From Ananas comosus (taxonomy: Eukaryota; Streptophyta; Magnoliopsida; Poales; Bromeliaceae): a stretch of DNA of 64,000 nt. The stretch covers positions 4,589,833-4,653,832 of the forward strand of contig NC_033623.1 of assembly GCF_001540865.1 (NCBI RefSeq), in the 5' to 3' direction. Shown one piece after another: positions 11,259-20,768 of this stretch. The stretch's first letter is position 1; every line of letters starts with the position of its first letter. The notes under the pieces were generated by a model, which searched no databases, was not told where the DNA came from, and saw only the letters and a list, made by a program, of their open reading frames with translations. Position numbers and translations under genes: made by a program.

Positions 11259-11651
11259 TTATTCCAGAATGGGGCACCACAAAGCATGAATGTAAGGCTT
11301 AGAAGATCCATGACACTGCGGACTCTGACGGGAAAAATAAATTCTCACGCAATTAGCTGCAAATAAGGCAATAGGCAAAGGAGATTAGCTAGGGTTCTTT
11401 GGGAGGTAATAAGGAAGACAAAATAGGAGAAAAGGCTAGAGAATACCTGGATCAAGATCAAGATCAAGATAAATCAAGATGCGGATCAAGATAAGTTAGT
11501 CAGAGATCCATAACTACAAAGGAGAATGAAATTGGTAAATGACTGGAGATACAGATTGACATCAAAATTGAAATTGCAATTGAGACCGATAGATGGGGGC
11601 GAGAGAGACCTTGAAGCGGCAATAGGAGGAGATCTTGGAGGCCACCTCCAT
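11259..11651 (-). CDS. Doubtful two-exon micro-gene
   Basis: On minus, a CCCTCTCCCT leader precedes an ATG at 11651-11649. Exon 1 (11651-11610) reads MEVASKISSYCRFK and ends AAG|GTCTCT. A possible acceptor CCCGTCAG|AGTC joins exon 2 (11324-11259), reading SPQCHGSSKPYIHALWCPI and ending in TAA, for a 35-residue product without a frame change. The intron would be 285 bp with GT-AG ends and contains an (ATCAAG)n stretch near 11452-11490. I do not recognise the protein. Reasons for caution are the very short product and a weak donor; a longer gene with other exons downstream, or no gene at all, are both possible. Confidence 0.2.
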
Positions 11652-11965
11652 AGGGAGAGGGAGGGTTTTCTAGTGACTCACTAATTACCTTCCACCGCAC
11701 CTAAAATTAGTGAACTTGTGATAGCAACTTCTGATTCAAAGATTACACTCCAAATTTCCTTCTCAAATGTTTTGAAAAGTGGACACAGAAGTGATGATAA
11801 CAAATAAATATTATTCATTAGAAGAAGGAGAGTTATGTTTGCAACAAAACCAAAGAAAGTAGTAAATTTAGTACAAAAAGAATCTAAAAGGAAGAAATGA
11901 AGACATCAGAACTAAGTTATTACTTGCTTCACTAAAGGTAAAACTGAACAACAAGATCTATGTGT

Positions 11966-12600
11966 CACACTAAAGGGCTTGCTTGGTTTGATGGATTTGA
12001 GGCTTGGAATGGGCATCGGAATGATCCACTTCCGTTGTTGAGGGTGGTTTAAGGTGCTGGCATTTCGATTCCCATTCTGGAGGGAGTCGAATCCCTCCAA
12101 AATAATTCCCACCATGGAGGTGGGAATCAACTTTGATTCTGAAAGGGATTGAGAAAAGAACTAATTTTTCTTCACTAACAATTATTTAAATTCAAATATT
12201 AATCTATATTTAATTTTAGAATAAATTATAATTTTAAATTTGAATTTGAATTATGGATTTAAAATTTAATTTTTAATTTCTTAAGTTAATTTATATTCTA
12301 ATATAAGTTTGAAATTTGAATTTGGCTCTAAATTTTAAATTTTGACTTTGAACTTGAATTTGAATTGCAAATTGAGTTTAAATTGAAATTTGAATTCAAA
12401 TTTGGACGATGAATTTGACTAAGAAATTTAAATTTTAACTGAACTATAATTTTTTTTGAATTGTAATTTGAACATGATTCTGATTCCTCTTATAAACCAA
12501 ACAAATAAAGGGTTTTATCATTCCCTTTTTTCATTCCGTCCCATTCCCATTCCTATTCTGATTTTGATTCCTATATTGAACCAAATGTTTCATAAAAGTG
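11966..12600. mobile_element. MITE-like element with AT-rich core
   Basis: The left end (GGGCTTGCTTGGTTTGATGG, 11976 onward) and right end (CCTATATTGAACCAAATG, to about 12592) are imperfectly inverted: GGTTT...ATGG against CCTAT..GAACCAAA. Subterminal GGAATGGG and CCCATTCCCATTCC are also inverted. The centre (12175-12475) is almost pure AAATTTGAATTT-type sequence. The layout is typical of PIF/Harbinger- or hAT-type MITEs in plants. Exact ends and a target duplication could not be fixed. Confidence 0.4.
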
Positions 12601-13242
12601 AAACTGAAAAACAGTAAGTAGCATGTTTGGGTGAAAATAGTAATAAAACTATCACAATTCAAAGAATTTTGCCTTTTCCTCCTATAGACTTTGATAAATC
12701 AACAAAGAGTTAAAACAATTGTCTCTAATGGAAAAGGTTTTCTTTAATGTGATTTCATTAAAACAACTATTGTAGGATTGCCTAACTGTTTGCTCAGATT
12801 AAAATATTTCACATTCTATCTAGCAAGCTTGACAAATATAGCATAAACAAACGTCTGATCTAACCTTAAAGGTACAGCCAGCAGCCTTTGAGCCTGGCAG
12901 AGACAAACCATCATAGCATAGAAGCTGAAAAAAGAAAGTTAAATCATGTGAGAAAATAAGGGGAAAAAAAAACTCAGGTAAAAATTTTACTATAAATAGG
13001 AAATTTAGACTCTAAGAAACCAAATTCAAAAGTTTCTATAATCACCAAGAAATTATTTGTATTTCTTACAGCATTCTCAGTCACTTCAATGCACGTCTGC
13101 TCTGTGTATATAAGTTGTTACAGTCATACAACTCTAGGAATCACATTCTGTAGAACTTCATCAGGCATAGTTGGAAATCACCTTTCAGATAGAAAAAAGA
13201 TGGCAAATTTTCCTACTAGTTCTTTTGATCAACCTCACCGTA
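12601..13242. other. 3' flank of the PPR gene, noncoding
   Basis: No coding frame is supported. On minus this is directly downstream of the PPR stop codon and may include its 3' untranslated region; no clear polyadenylation signal was singled out. Confidence 0.5.
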
Positions 13243-15378
13243 TCAACCGTACTGAGATTTGCTGAAAACAACTCCATTTTCCAAAGGAAAATTTTCTTGC
13301 AATAACAAAGCAGCGCTGTTTACAGCATTCTGTACACCAGCTTTCTCAAGACCACGGACAAGAGCCCGAAACGTTACACTGTTTGGAACAATACCATCTT
13401 TCCTCATCATTATTAGCAATTTATAAGCTTCATTCACATCTCCTTCATTACAAAATCCATAAAAGAGAGTGTTGTACAGTATCAAGTCAGGCTTCAACCC
13501 AGCATCCAACATCTTACAAAACAGAGCACTTGCATCCTGCATACGGTGGCTCTTGCAGAAACCATTTAGGAGTGCAGTGCAAGAAACAAGATCCGGTTGT
13601 ATTCCATTTTTACCCATACTGGACCAAATAAAAAATGCTTCCTCTAAGTTTCCCTCTTTAGAGTAACTATCGATCACATTAGTAAATGCAATTTTGTCAG
13701 GAGAAAACCCTCTCTGAATGAGTTCATCGAAGATTTCTCTAGATTCTGTTACAAACCCTCTCTTGATCAGACCATGCATAAGAATATTATGCGTTGCAAT
13801 ATCAGGAAACACACCATTCTTCTCCATCATATCCTTCAGCTTGTATGCCTTACGCATATTACCTTTTCTGCTATACCAATCAATTAACATGTTATATACT
13901 ACAACATCCGGGTGTTTACCCTCTTTTTGCATGGCGTAAAAGACATGTATTGCCCCTTGTAGATCATCTACCCTGCAAAAACCATAAATTAAGACTGTGT
14001 ATGTTAACTTTGTCGGCTGCACCCCTCTCTTCAGCATCACCCCAAAAATCCTTAGAGCTTGATCTATCTGATGCTCTTTACAATAACCATCAATTACGGT
14101 AGTGTAATTAAGAGAATCAGGATGTACACCAATGGCAGGCATCTCATTTAACAGATTATTTGCCTCTACCATATCGCCTCTTTTACATAACGTCAATATA
14201 AAGCTATTATACACATAAACATCAGGAACACAGCTCAAAGAGTTTATAAGCCCAACAGCCTCTGTCAATCTCCCAGCCTTACAATAAAAATCAGCTAATG
14301 AAGAGATCGATACGGTATCAGGCATGATGCCAATCTGTATCGTTTTATACAAAAGAGAAGTTGCCTCTCTTAGAAGACCCTGCTTACATAATGCACTAAT
14401 TAGCATAGTATATACAAAAACCTTAGCTTCGCTGTCCAAACATTTTATTCCGGTTATAAGCCTGTAGGCACTTTCCAAGTTATTGGTAGCGCACAGCTCC
14501 CGAATAAATAAGCCTATAATTGACTCATATGCACCGAGTTCACTATTTGGCGTATCCTCGAGCAGTTGCCATGCCAAATCCAGCTGCTTAGTTTCCAAAA
14601 GAACCCTTATAAGAGAACCGTAGACCCTACTACTGGGAAAGAAGTTAAGCTTCCTCATACGACTAATCAAGTTCATAGCCACGCTAATCGAACCCTCAAA
14701 TATACAACAACTAACAAGCATGCTATATACAATTTGCAAAACTTTTCTATTCCTGCTGGTTTCTCTTAGCACGTCAAAAACCAAATAAGGCCACTCTTCT
14801 CCGTTATCACCCTTTCTAGCGATATCACGAAGAAAACTCATGGCTATATGATTCATATTACCCAAAACCGAGATATGCACCAGAGTACAAACGGAACGGA
14901 GTCCGTGATCCACTCCGTTGTGCCTCCGCGCCCACCGGAAGAAGAAGAAGGCGAGCGCCGCATCCGAGGTCGCATCGAACACCGAATTGAGGATGCGGAT
15001 CACGCTGTGTTCGTCCAATTCGATGATCAGCGAGTTGGGGAAGCCCAAGTCCCAGCCCTTGTTCGCGAGGATGGAGGCGATCTTTCGCATTAAATCGCCC
15101 TCGGAGAGCCATTGTCGGGAGAAGGAGTAGGGTTTGGCGGGGGATGGGCGGGGGCGGTAGGAAATTCGGCGCGGGGAGGAGAAGTCGGGGCCGGGGTCGT
15201 CGGAGGGGGAGGAGTCGGGATCGGAGAAGGAGGGGCAGGGACAGGGACAGAAGAGGGAGCGGAAGGGGAAGGGCTTGAGGTGGGAGGGGGAAGTGTCGTG
15301 GTGGGGATAGAGGGGAGGGAGGGTAAAGGTCGAGGGGAGTCTCAGCGGCAGGCGGCTCCTCCAGCGAGCGCGGCTCAT
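13243..15378 (-). CDS. P-class pentatricopeptide repeat protein, single exon, 711 residues
   Basis: PPR proteins bind organellar RNA in sequence-specific fashion and act in processing, stability, splicing or translation. Residues 1-90 are rich in Arg, Ser, Pro and poor in acids, as in mitochondrial or plastid transit peptides. Ten canonical repeats run at 320-354, 355-386 (32 residues), 387-421, 422-456, 457-491, 492-526, 527-561, 562-596, 597-631 and 632-666, with an incomplete one at 667-701 and three degenerate ones at about 214-319. Typical signatures are YNMLIDWYSRKGNMRKAYKL and repeat ends GxxPD. No E, DYW or SMR domain follows, so it is P-class. The ATG at 15378 is the first in frame, after a stretch with no alternative in-frame start. 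The intronless form is usual for the family. It is the only intact host gene here and shows no stop or frameshift. The exact orthologue and organelle are not known. Confidence 0.95.
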   Translation of the reverse strand: MSRARWRSRLPLRLPSTFTLPPLYPHHDTSPSHLKPFPFRSLFCPCPCPSFSDPDSSPSDDPGPDFSSPRRISYRPRPSPAKPYSFSRQWLSEGDLMRKIASILANKGWDLGFPNSLIIELDEHSVIRILNSVFDATSDAALAFFFFRWARRHNGVDHGLRSVCTLVHISVLGNMNHIAMSFLRDIARKGDNGEEWPYLVFDVLRETSRNRKVLQIVYSMLVSCCIFEGSISVAMNLISRMRKLNFFPSSRVYGSLIRVLLETKQLDLAWQLLEDTPNSELGAYESIIGLFIRELCATNNLESAYRLITGIKCLDSEAKVFVYTMLISALCKQGLLREATSLLYKTIQIGIMPDTVSISSLADFYCKAGRLTEAVGLINSLSCVPDVYVYNSFILTLCKRGDMVEANNLLNEMPAIGVHPDSLNYTTVIDGYCKEHQIDQALRIFGVMLKRGVQPTKLTYTVLIYGFCRVDDLQGAIHVFYAMQKEGKHPDVVVYNMLIDWYSRKGNMRKAYKLKDMMEKNGVFPDIATHNILMHGLIKRGFVTESREIFDELIQRGFSPDKIAFTNVIDSYSKEGNLEEAFFIWSSMGKNGIQPDLVSCTALLNGFCKSHRMQDASALFCKMLDAGLKPDLILYNTLFYGFCNEGDVNEAYKLLIMMRKDGIVPNSVTFRALVRGLEKAGVQNAVNSAALLLQENFPLENGVVFSKSQYG

Positions 15379-15510
15379 GTGTGCGAGGGAAAGTTGGAGG
15401 CTGCTGCTGGGGTTTTAAAACCACACGGACGCTGTCGGGTTTCCTCGCATCTCAGCTGCGCGTTTCCGGTTTCAAAAAATAAATTAATAAATAAATTTTA
15501 CTTGTAAATT
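15379..15510 (-). promoter_or_regulatory. Probable promoter/5' leader of the PPR gene
   Basis: On minus, an AT-rich tract with a TTTATTTATTAATTTATT core (about 15478-15500) lies roughly 100-120 bases upstream of the ATG and could serve as a TATA-like element. A GC-rich leader without stable features follows. Assigned only from position and composition. Confidence 0.3.
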
Positions 15511-16237
15511 TTGTTAACTTATGATGTAACGATCCGATTCCAATTAATTTTTAGTTTAAAATTTTTAAATTTAATATATTTAAATTTGTTTGATTTTTTT
15601 AGAGTCTAAATTTTAAATTTAAGTCAGACTTTTAGTTGAGTAATAAGTGATTGTCCCTTTCCGGTGAAATTGAAGGTATGAAGTGAATTTCAAGCTAAAT
15701 TTATGGCTTCACTTATTTGGTTCATTCTGAAGTGAAGACTTTCAAGTGAAGTGCATTTACAAAAGCTACTCACTTCTTCAGGTTTTTTCACTTTGTCTCG
15801 CCCGGTGCTTCTTCTTTTTCTCCAACAGTCACTCATACTAAATCTAAATTAGTATAAAGAGCACTCAAAATCTTATTTTCTTCAAAATTTGGGATCTCTT
15901 TTCTATAGGAAAAAGAAGACATTGACAAGATTCCCAAGACCTTAATTAAGTGTTTCTTCTTAATTTTCAACAAAATGATTCCTGACTCTTTTTTCATTCC
16001 TATTTTTCAAATTCTAAACTGTAAACTATGTATATTTAGATTTTAATTTTCTTTAACTTTTTAATCTTTAATTGGGTAAAAACTTACATTCCTTTTGTGT
16101 TGATTCTTAATCATCTTCCAACTATAGTATTATGGGAGCCTAATTGAGATTGTAATTCTATTTCAATCAATTTTTTCCTTTTAAATAATTATAGATCTAT
16201 ATTTATGTTTTGGAGAATATGATTTTAAAAAAGAGAA

Positions 16238-16240
<3 letters not shown>
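15511..16240. other. AT-rich intergenic stretch
   Basis: Nothing recognisable as a gene or structured repeat. It ends in the CATA/TA microsatellite that borders the first MITE. Confidence 0.6.
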
Positions 16241-16297
<57 letters not shown>

Positions 16298-16298
16298 C
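16241..16298. repeat. (CATA)n(TA)n microsatellite
   Basis: About 6 CATA units run into a long uninterrupted TA run directly against the MITE end at 16299. Confidence 0.9.
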
Positions 16299-16828
16299 AG
16301 CTACTATACTCTTATGAGTACGATCGCCTTCGTACTCATAAGTCGTTTTCGATGATAGAGCTTCCGAATCGACTATGCATATCGTTAAACGTTATTTACA
16401 GCATTTAAAACTTCTAGAAATCAAATTTTATAATTTTTCGATATCATTTATCTTACGATCAAAAGGTCACAAAATTGATAATTTTTAACAGCCGGTATGG
16501 GATACTTGCTAGTTTAACGGTGTAAAAGAATCGGAATTTGTTGAATTTTTGATAGAAAATTATATTCACTACCTAGATAAAGATCAATAACTTCGATCTT
16601 AAATTGAAGGATCCGATCATCCATTTTTAGAACGTTGTTCAATTTTGACCGTTCAGTTTATGCTCGCTTGATAGACTTTATTATGATTTCGAAAATTTAC
16701 GAAATTTATTTTCTAGAAGTTTCAAATACTCTAGATCATATTTAACGGAGTGGATCGTCGATTCGGAAGCTCCATAATCGAAAACAACTTATGAGTACGA
16801 ATGCTCCAATACTCATAAGAGTATAGTA

Positions 16829-16831
<3 letters not shown>
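16299..16831. mobile_element. MITE 1, 533 bp, TIR of about 75 bp
   Basis: The left end AGCTACTATACTCTTATGAG and the reverse complement of the right end agree for about 75 bp with few mismatches, including a CGATTCGGAAGCT block. Each end contains its own short hairpin (TACTCATAAG pairs with CTTATGAGTA). No coding capacity. It is flanked by TA repeats on the left and CT/TA repeats on the right. Confidence 0.9.

Positions 16832-16894
<63 letters not shown>
16832..16894. repeat. (CT)n(TA)n microsatellite between MITEs 1 and 2
   Basis: A long CT run is followed by a TA run, directly abutting both MITEs. Confidence 0.9.
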
Positions 16895-16895
<1 letters not shown>

Positions 16896-17120
16896 GTCCA
16901 GCTGGGATTCTATCGATAGCACCAAGGGCTTGGTGCTATCGAGTTTTCTACCGTTAGATTTAACCATTTGATTATTTTTATCCATTAGATTATACTATTC
17001 AACCAACCACCCATTCAACCCTAGGTGGCCCACATCATCCTAATCGCACATTTCTCAATCCAATGGCTAAAAAACTAATAGTACCAACAACTTGGTGCTA
17101 TTGATAGTATTCCAGCCTAG
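16895..17120. mobile_element. MITE 2, about 226 bp
   Basis: The left end (CCAGCTGGGATTCTATCGAT, then AGCACCAAG) pairs with the right end (CTTGGTGCTATTGATAGTAT, then TCCAGCCTAG) as a TIR of about 30 bp. An internal hairpin (AGCACCAAG/CTTGGTGCT) sits at the left end. The body is AT-rich and noncoding. A TA run flanks each side. Confidence 0.85.
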
Positions 17121-17147
17121 TTCTATATATATATATAGAGAGAGAGA

Positions 17148-17361
17148 GTTGAGCTATGATACTTTTACAAGTATCACCATCATGGTGCTATTAGGTTTTA
17201 AGCCATTGGATCTACTTTTTGATTATTAATAGTTCTTGGATTAAACACTATTCCACCTACCACCACTTACCACCATCATCTCAACCTCACATCTCTCCAT
17301 CCAAGGGCTAAAAACACACAAGTATCACCCCCATGATACTTTTACAAGTATTCTAGCCCTA

Positions 17362-17364
<3 letters not shown>
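17148..17364. mobile_element. MITE 3, about 217 bp
   Basis: The left end (GAGCTATGATACTTTTACAA, then GTATCACC) pairs with the right end (GGTGATAC reversed, ATACTTTTACAAGTATTCTA, then GCCC). The TIR is about 35 bp and again carries a subterminal hairpin (GATACTT..AAGTATC). The internal segment CCATTGGATCTACTTTTTGA resembles that of MITE 2 in style. Flanked by TA/GA runs on the left and TA on the right. Confidence 0.8.
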
Positions 17365-17393
<29 letters not shown>

Positions 17394-17397
<4 letters not shown>

Positions 17398-17942
17398 GAG
17401 CGCTAGATACTGTGGATAGCAAACGGGCTCCGTTGCCCACCATTTGTTTTCGATAAAGATGTCTCAATCGATGTATCGGCATTATTGAAACATGATCTAT
17501 GACACTTTGAGTGTTTAGAAATCAAATTTTCAATCTTTTCTCGACTGATATTTGTCCTAAATGATCAAAGGCGGTTTAAATTTGTAATTTTAGATGGCTC
17601 GATATGAAGGCTTTATTTCGTTTACGGCGTTAAATATCAAATCATTGAATTTTTGTTAAGGAAAATTCTTTAAATATTTTTAATAACAAGATCTATTAAT
17701 CTTGATCTTGTTATGACTTCCTATCTCATTATGTAACGATATGTCATTTCAGCCCATGCATTTTTGTGTCATTCGATGAATAAGAGATAATATCGGAAAA
17801 AATGTTATGCAAATTTGATTTCTAAACACTTCAGTGATACTAGATATATTGTACCGATCGTTGATTTGGAAGACTCTATTATCGAAAACAGATGCGGTCG
17901 TACGGAGCCGTTTGCTATCGATAGTATTACTAGGCTCCAACT
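17394..17942. mobile_element. MITE 4, about 549 bp
   Basis: The left end (GTTGAGCGCTAGATACTGTG, then GATAGCAAACGG) pairs with the right end (CCGTTTGCTATCGATAGTAT, then TACTAGGCTCCAAC). Further in, TTGTTTTCGATAAAGA matches CTATTATCGAAAACAG inverted, giving an imperfect TIR near 75 bp. Flanked by TA on the left and a CT run then TA on the right. Confidence 0.8.
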
Positions 17943-18166
17943 CTCTCCTCTCTTCTCTCTCTCTCTTCTCTCGTCTCTCTCTCTATATATAGTACTATAT
18001 ATAATATAGTATAATAGTACATATATGTACACTATATATTGTACATATATGTAATATATATGTACATAATATGTACAAGTACGTATACTGTGTGTACTGT
18101 ATGTAATATATAGTGTACATAATATGTAATATATGTACATCACATATATATGTACTATATGTACAT
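17943..18166. repeat. CT then degenerate TA/TGTACATA microsatellite
   Basis: A CT-rich run passes into TATATAGTACTA and TACATATATGTAC repeats that are self-complementary. Small open frames here are artefacts of the repeat. Confidence 0.85.
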
Positions 18167-18168
18167 AG

Positions 18169-18724
18169 AGTGAGTGCTACTATGCTATCGGAAGCACGGA
18201 GCCTTCCGTGCTTATCCAGCTCGTTTTCGATGTTACGATTTCGAATCGTCGATCGGCTCCGTAAACTTGATCTAAGAGTATTTGAAGTACTTAGAAATTA
18301 ATTTTATGATTTGTCGATATCTGTTGCTACGTGAACGAAGGGGCTCAAAATCAAGGCTGACAATAAAAATCTTACAAATGTATTATATGACACTTAAATT
18401 TTAAATCAAAGTATTAATCTTGTTTTTATATATATAAAGAATTTTCTATCAAATTTCCGGTGATTTGGATATTTCTCACCTTGTTAACTTGCAAACGGCG
18501 TCACTACGGCCATTGAATTTGTTGATTTTGAGAGCCTCATTCGCCTGCGCATCACCTATGCAAATGATATCGAAAAATAATAAATTTTATTTCTAGGGTA
18601 CTCCGAATAACTCTAGATCAAGTTTAAACGGAGGCGAATCGAGATTGCGAAAGTCGCCCCAACTCAAACGAGCTGGAAGCACGGAAGGCTTCCGTGTCTT
18701 CCGATAGAACATAGTGCCTCACTC
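18169..18724. mobile_element. MITE 5, about 556 bp
   Basis: The left end (GAGTGAGTGCTACTATGCTA, then TCGGAAGCACGGAGCC) pairs with the right end (GGCTTCCGTGTCTTCCGATA, then GAACATAGTGCCTCACTC). GCTCGTTTTCGA/CAAACGAGC and CTTGATCTA/TAGATCAAG extend the inverted repeat beyond 100 bp with gaps. A subterminal hairpin (AAGCACGGA..TCCGTGCTT) is present. Its terminal CTATCGGAAGC echoes CTATCGATAGC of MITEs 2 and 4. Confidence 0.85.
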
Positions 18725-18769
18725 ATGTAAAAATATATGCTACACACATATGGTATGTCAGCATACATT

Positions 18770-18819
18770 GTACATATGTATGTACAATACATACTATATA
18801 TATATAAATTATATATTAT

Positions 18820-18869
<50 letters not shown>

Positions 18870-18870
18870 G
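18770..18870. repeat. TA-rich microsatellite right of MITE 5
   Basis: TGTACATATGTATGTACA passes into a long (TA)n run, mirroring the other MITE flanks. Confidence 0.85.
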
Positions 18871-19004
18871 TAGATAGATCTGCTGCTAACTTTGATCAAA
18901 TTACACTAAACCGTGCTTAAACTTCAAAACGTAAAAGAAACAATTTAAACTCCATACTAAAGGTAGAAAGCTCAAAGCGCGTTCCTCGTTTAGCCCATGT
19001 CCTT

Positions 19005-19820
19005 TTTTTTCATATGAGTTCGCTTATGGTGTATTAATTCTCTGTTCTTTGCTTCTCTCTCCTCTCTCTCCTCTACATGGGCTCCTATTGCAGAGGTAGA
19101 TGCATTTGCTCTTTACCACCCTCTTCTCTACGTAATTAAACACTTATCTCTCTAATTCTACTCTTCCCTGCTCTTATAATTTTTTCTAACCGACACACAC
19201 ACACAACACACACAAAGGAATTCAGAGAGAAAAAAAAAGACACAAAAGAAAGGGAAGAGCAGGAAACAAATGGTGGTAAAGAAAAAGGGATTTGTTTTCC
19301 CTATTTTTTTTCCTTTTTCGTAATTATATTTGCGGCTTTTTGGCACTTGCAGCGCTACTTAAATTTAAAATTTGTTTGGATGAGATTCTTTCACTAAGTT
19401 TAGTTTTAATTTGGGTGAAAAAAAAGAGATCACCAAAAAATGACGTTTTGTCGTTAAGCCACATCGCCGGTTTTTTTAAATCTGAAGTTTTAGATATTAT
19501 AAATATATTTTGTTCTCTCCCACTCCGTCTCTCTTCTTCTTCTCTTTCACATGAGTTTTTTCTACCTTCCATATGGGCTCTATGTACTTGCACCTCTCTC
19601 TCGCAAAGAGGGTGTATTTGCCTTTTTGACATCTCTCTCTATTCATCAAAACTTTCATGTATCCCTATCTCTTCCCTCTCTCTTTCTACAATTTTTTTTA
19701 CCTCATCTCGCGCACACACACAAAGGAGCTAGACTAGAGGAAAAAAAAATAGAGGGAGAGAGAGAGAGAATTAGTAAAAGTGTGGTCACGAAAGGAAGGG
19801 GATTGGTTTGCTCCTAATTT
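19005..19820 (+). repeat. CT-rich diverged direct duplication, no gene
   Basis: An ordered set of landmarks (CATATGAG/CACATGAG, ATGGGCTC, ATTTGC, CTCTCCC, ACACACACACAAAGGA, GAGAGAAAAAAAA, AGGGGATTGGTTT) appears at about 19005-19310 and again at about 19530-19820. The copies are strongly diverged and separated by about 220 bp. No coding sequence. It might be an old LTR pair or a tandem duplication. Confidence 0.45.
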
Positions 19821-19851
19821 TTTCCTCCACTTTTTTAAAATTATTTTAAGA

Positions 19852-20712
19852 TGTTGTCACGCATCGGGGTCCATTTTAAAAGCCAACTCGAAATCAGACC
19901 CATCTTTATAGATAAGTGTAAGCAAAAAACTGCCCCTTTTTTTAAACCTTGATCCACAAAGGTGCAACAGACCCACCACAAATACAAAAAATTTTCAAAA
20001 CTGTTAGGGCCAATAATAATGTGACATGTGGCATATCGGTGCAAGGTTTAGCCCGGATCTTTAGAAACCAGAATTAAAGAGATTTTGTGGTGCACCGGGA
20101 TTAATGAAAAATAATAATATAACCACAAGGCATAACTGCAAGCAATTGTGAGCGGTTTTGATCGGCTTGAAATGGCTCGCAAAAATAGGGAAGTGGCCGA
20201 TCATGGAGCAATAACTGACCAACAAGGGTGGATTATAAATAGAAAAATAACACCCAAAAAAGAGGTCTTTTTCCCGAAAACAGAAGACCACTTTTATTTC
20301 CTTTGCATTTTCTAATGTTGTTCGTAGGAGTAGTTTACTTGTAATCTTGTCCTTTTCCGCATCTACTGTTTTTCATAGAAGTAGTTCTAAGTAAGATTCC
20401 CTGAGTCTGTATGCCCCGAGAGCATACTCGTGTTTGTACAAGTTCTCAGTTTTAATTCTAATACATAAAGGCATTCAGCTCTTTCAGCCGACCAGTTACT
20501 GTGCATTTTATCTATTCAGCTCGTTCAACAGAACCGGTTCTACATTAGGATTTTTCGAACTCGGCTGATCCGATCTCTTATCAGCCGAATCGCTTGATCC
20601 GTCGAAGGGCGCAAACTTCGAGGGTCACCCCGTGAGGCCAGATTTAATTCCTACACGATCACCAATGAAGGCTTTTGACCAGGTCAACGGCTGAGAACTT
20701 CGGTTCGTAGCA
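19852..20712 (+). mobile_element. 5' LTR of plus-strand gypsy element F, 861 bp
   Basis: The LTR starts TGTTGTCACGC (19852) and ends GTTCGTAGCA (20712), five bases before a primer site. The 5-bp flank on the left is TAAGA. It differs from the ACCGGT-bearing LTR families: no such palindromes are present. The 3' LTR is not in the window because the element is truncated near 27344. Confidence 0.75.
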
Positions 20713-20717
20713 ATTTT

Positions 20718-20735
20718 TGGCGCGCCCGGTGGGAC
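20718..20735 (+). other. Primer binding site of element F, not tRNA-Met
   Basis: TGGCGCGCCCGGTGGGAC starts with TGG, the complement of a tRNA CCA end, and has the form common in Tat-type plant gypsy elements. It does not match the Met primer site (TGGTATCAGAGC) of elements B, C and G. I do not assign the tRNA with confidence. Confidence 0.7.
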
Positions 20736-20768
20736 TCAATTAGGTAAATTTATTTTCTCTCAGGAACT

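Noticed and set aside
13383..14102. Several plus-strand frames of 65-102 codons
   Set aside because: They are antisense to the PPR coding sequence and have no recognisable domains.
14858..15424. 188-codon Pro/Leu-rich frame on minus
   Set aside because: It overlaps the N-terminal part of the PPR gene in another frame; its composition is the shadow of the Pro/Ser/Arg-rich transit region.
18714..18920. Tyr/Ile-rich frame
   Set aside because: It is a translation of the TA microsatellite.
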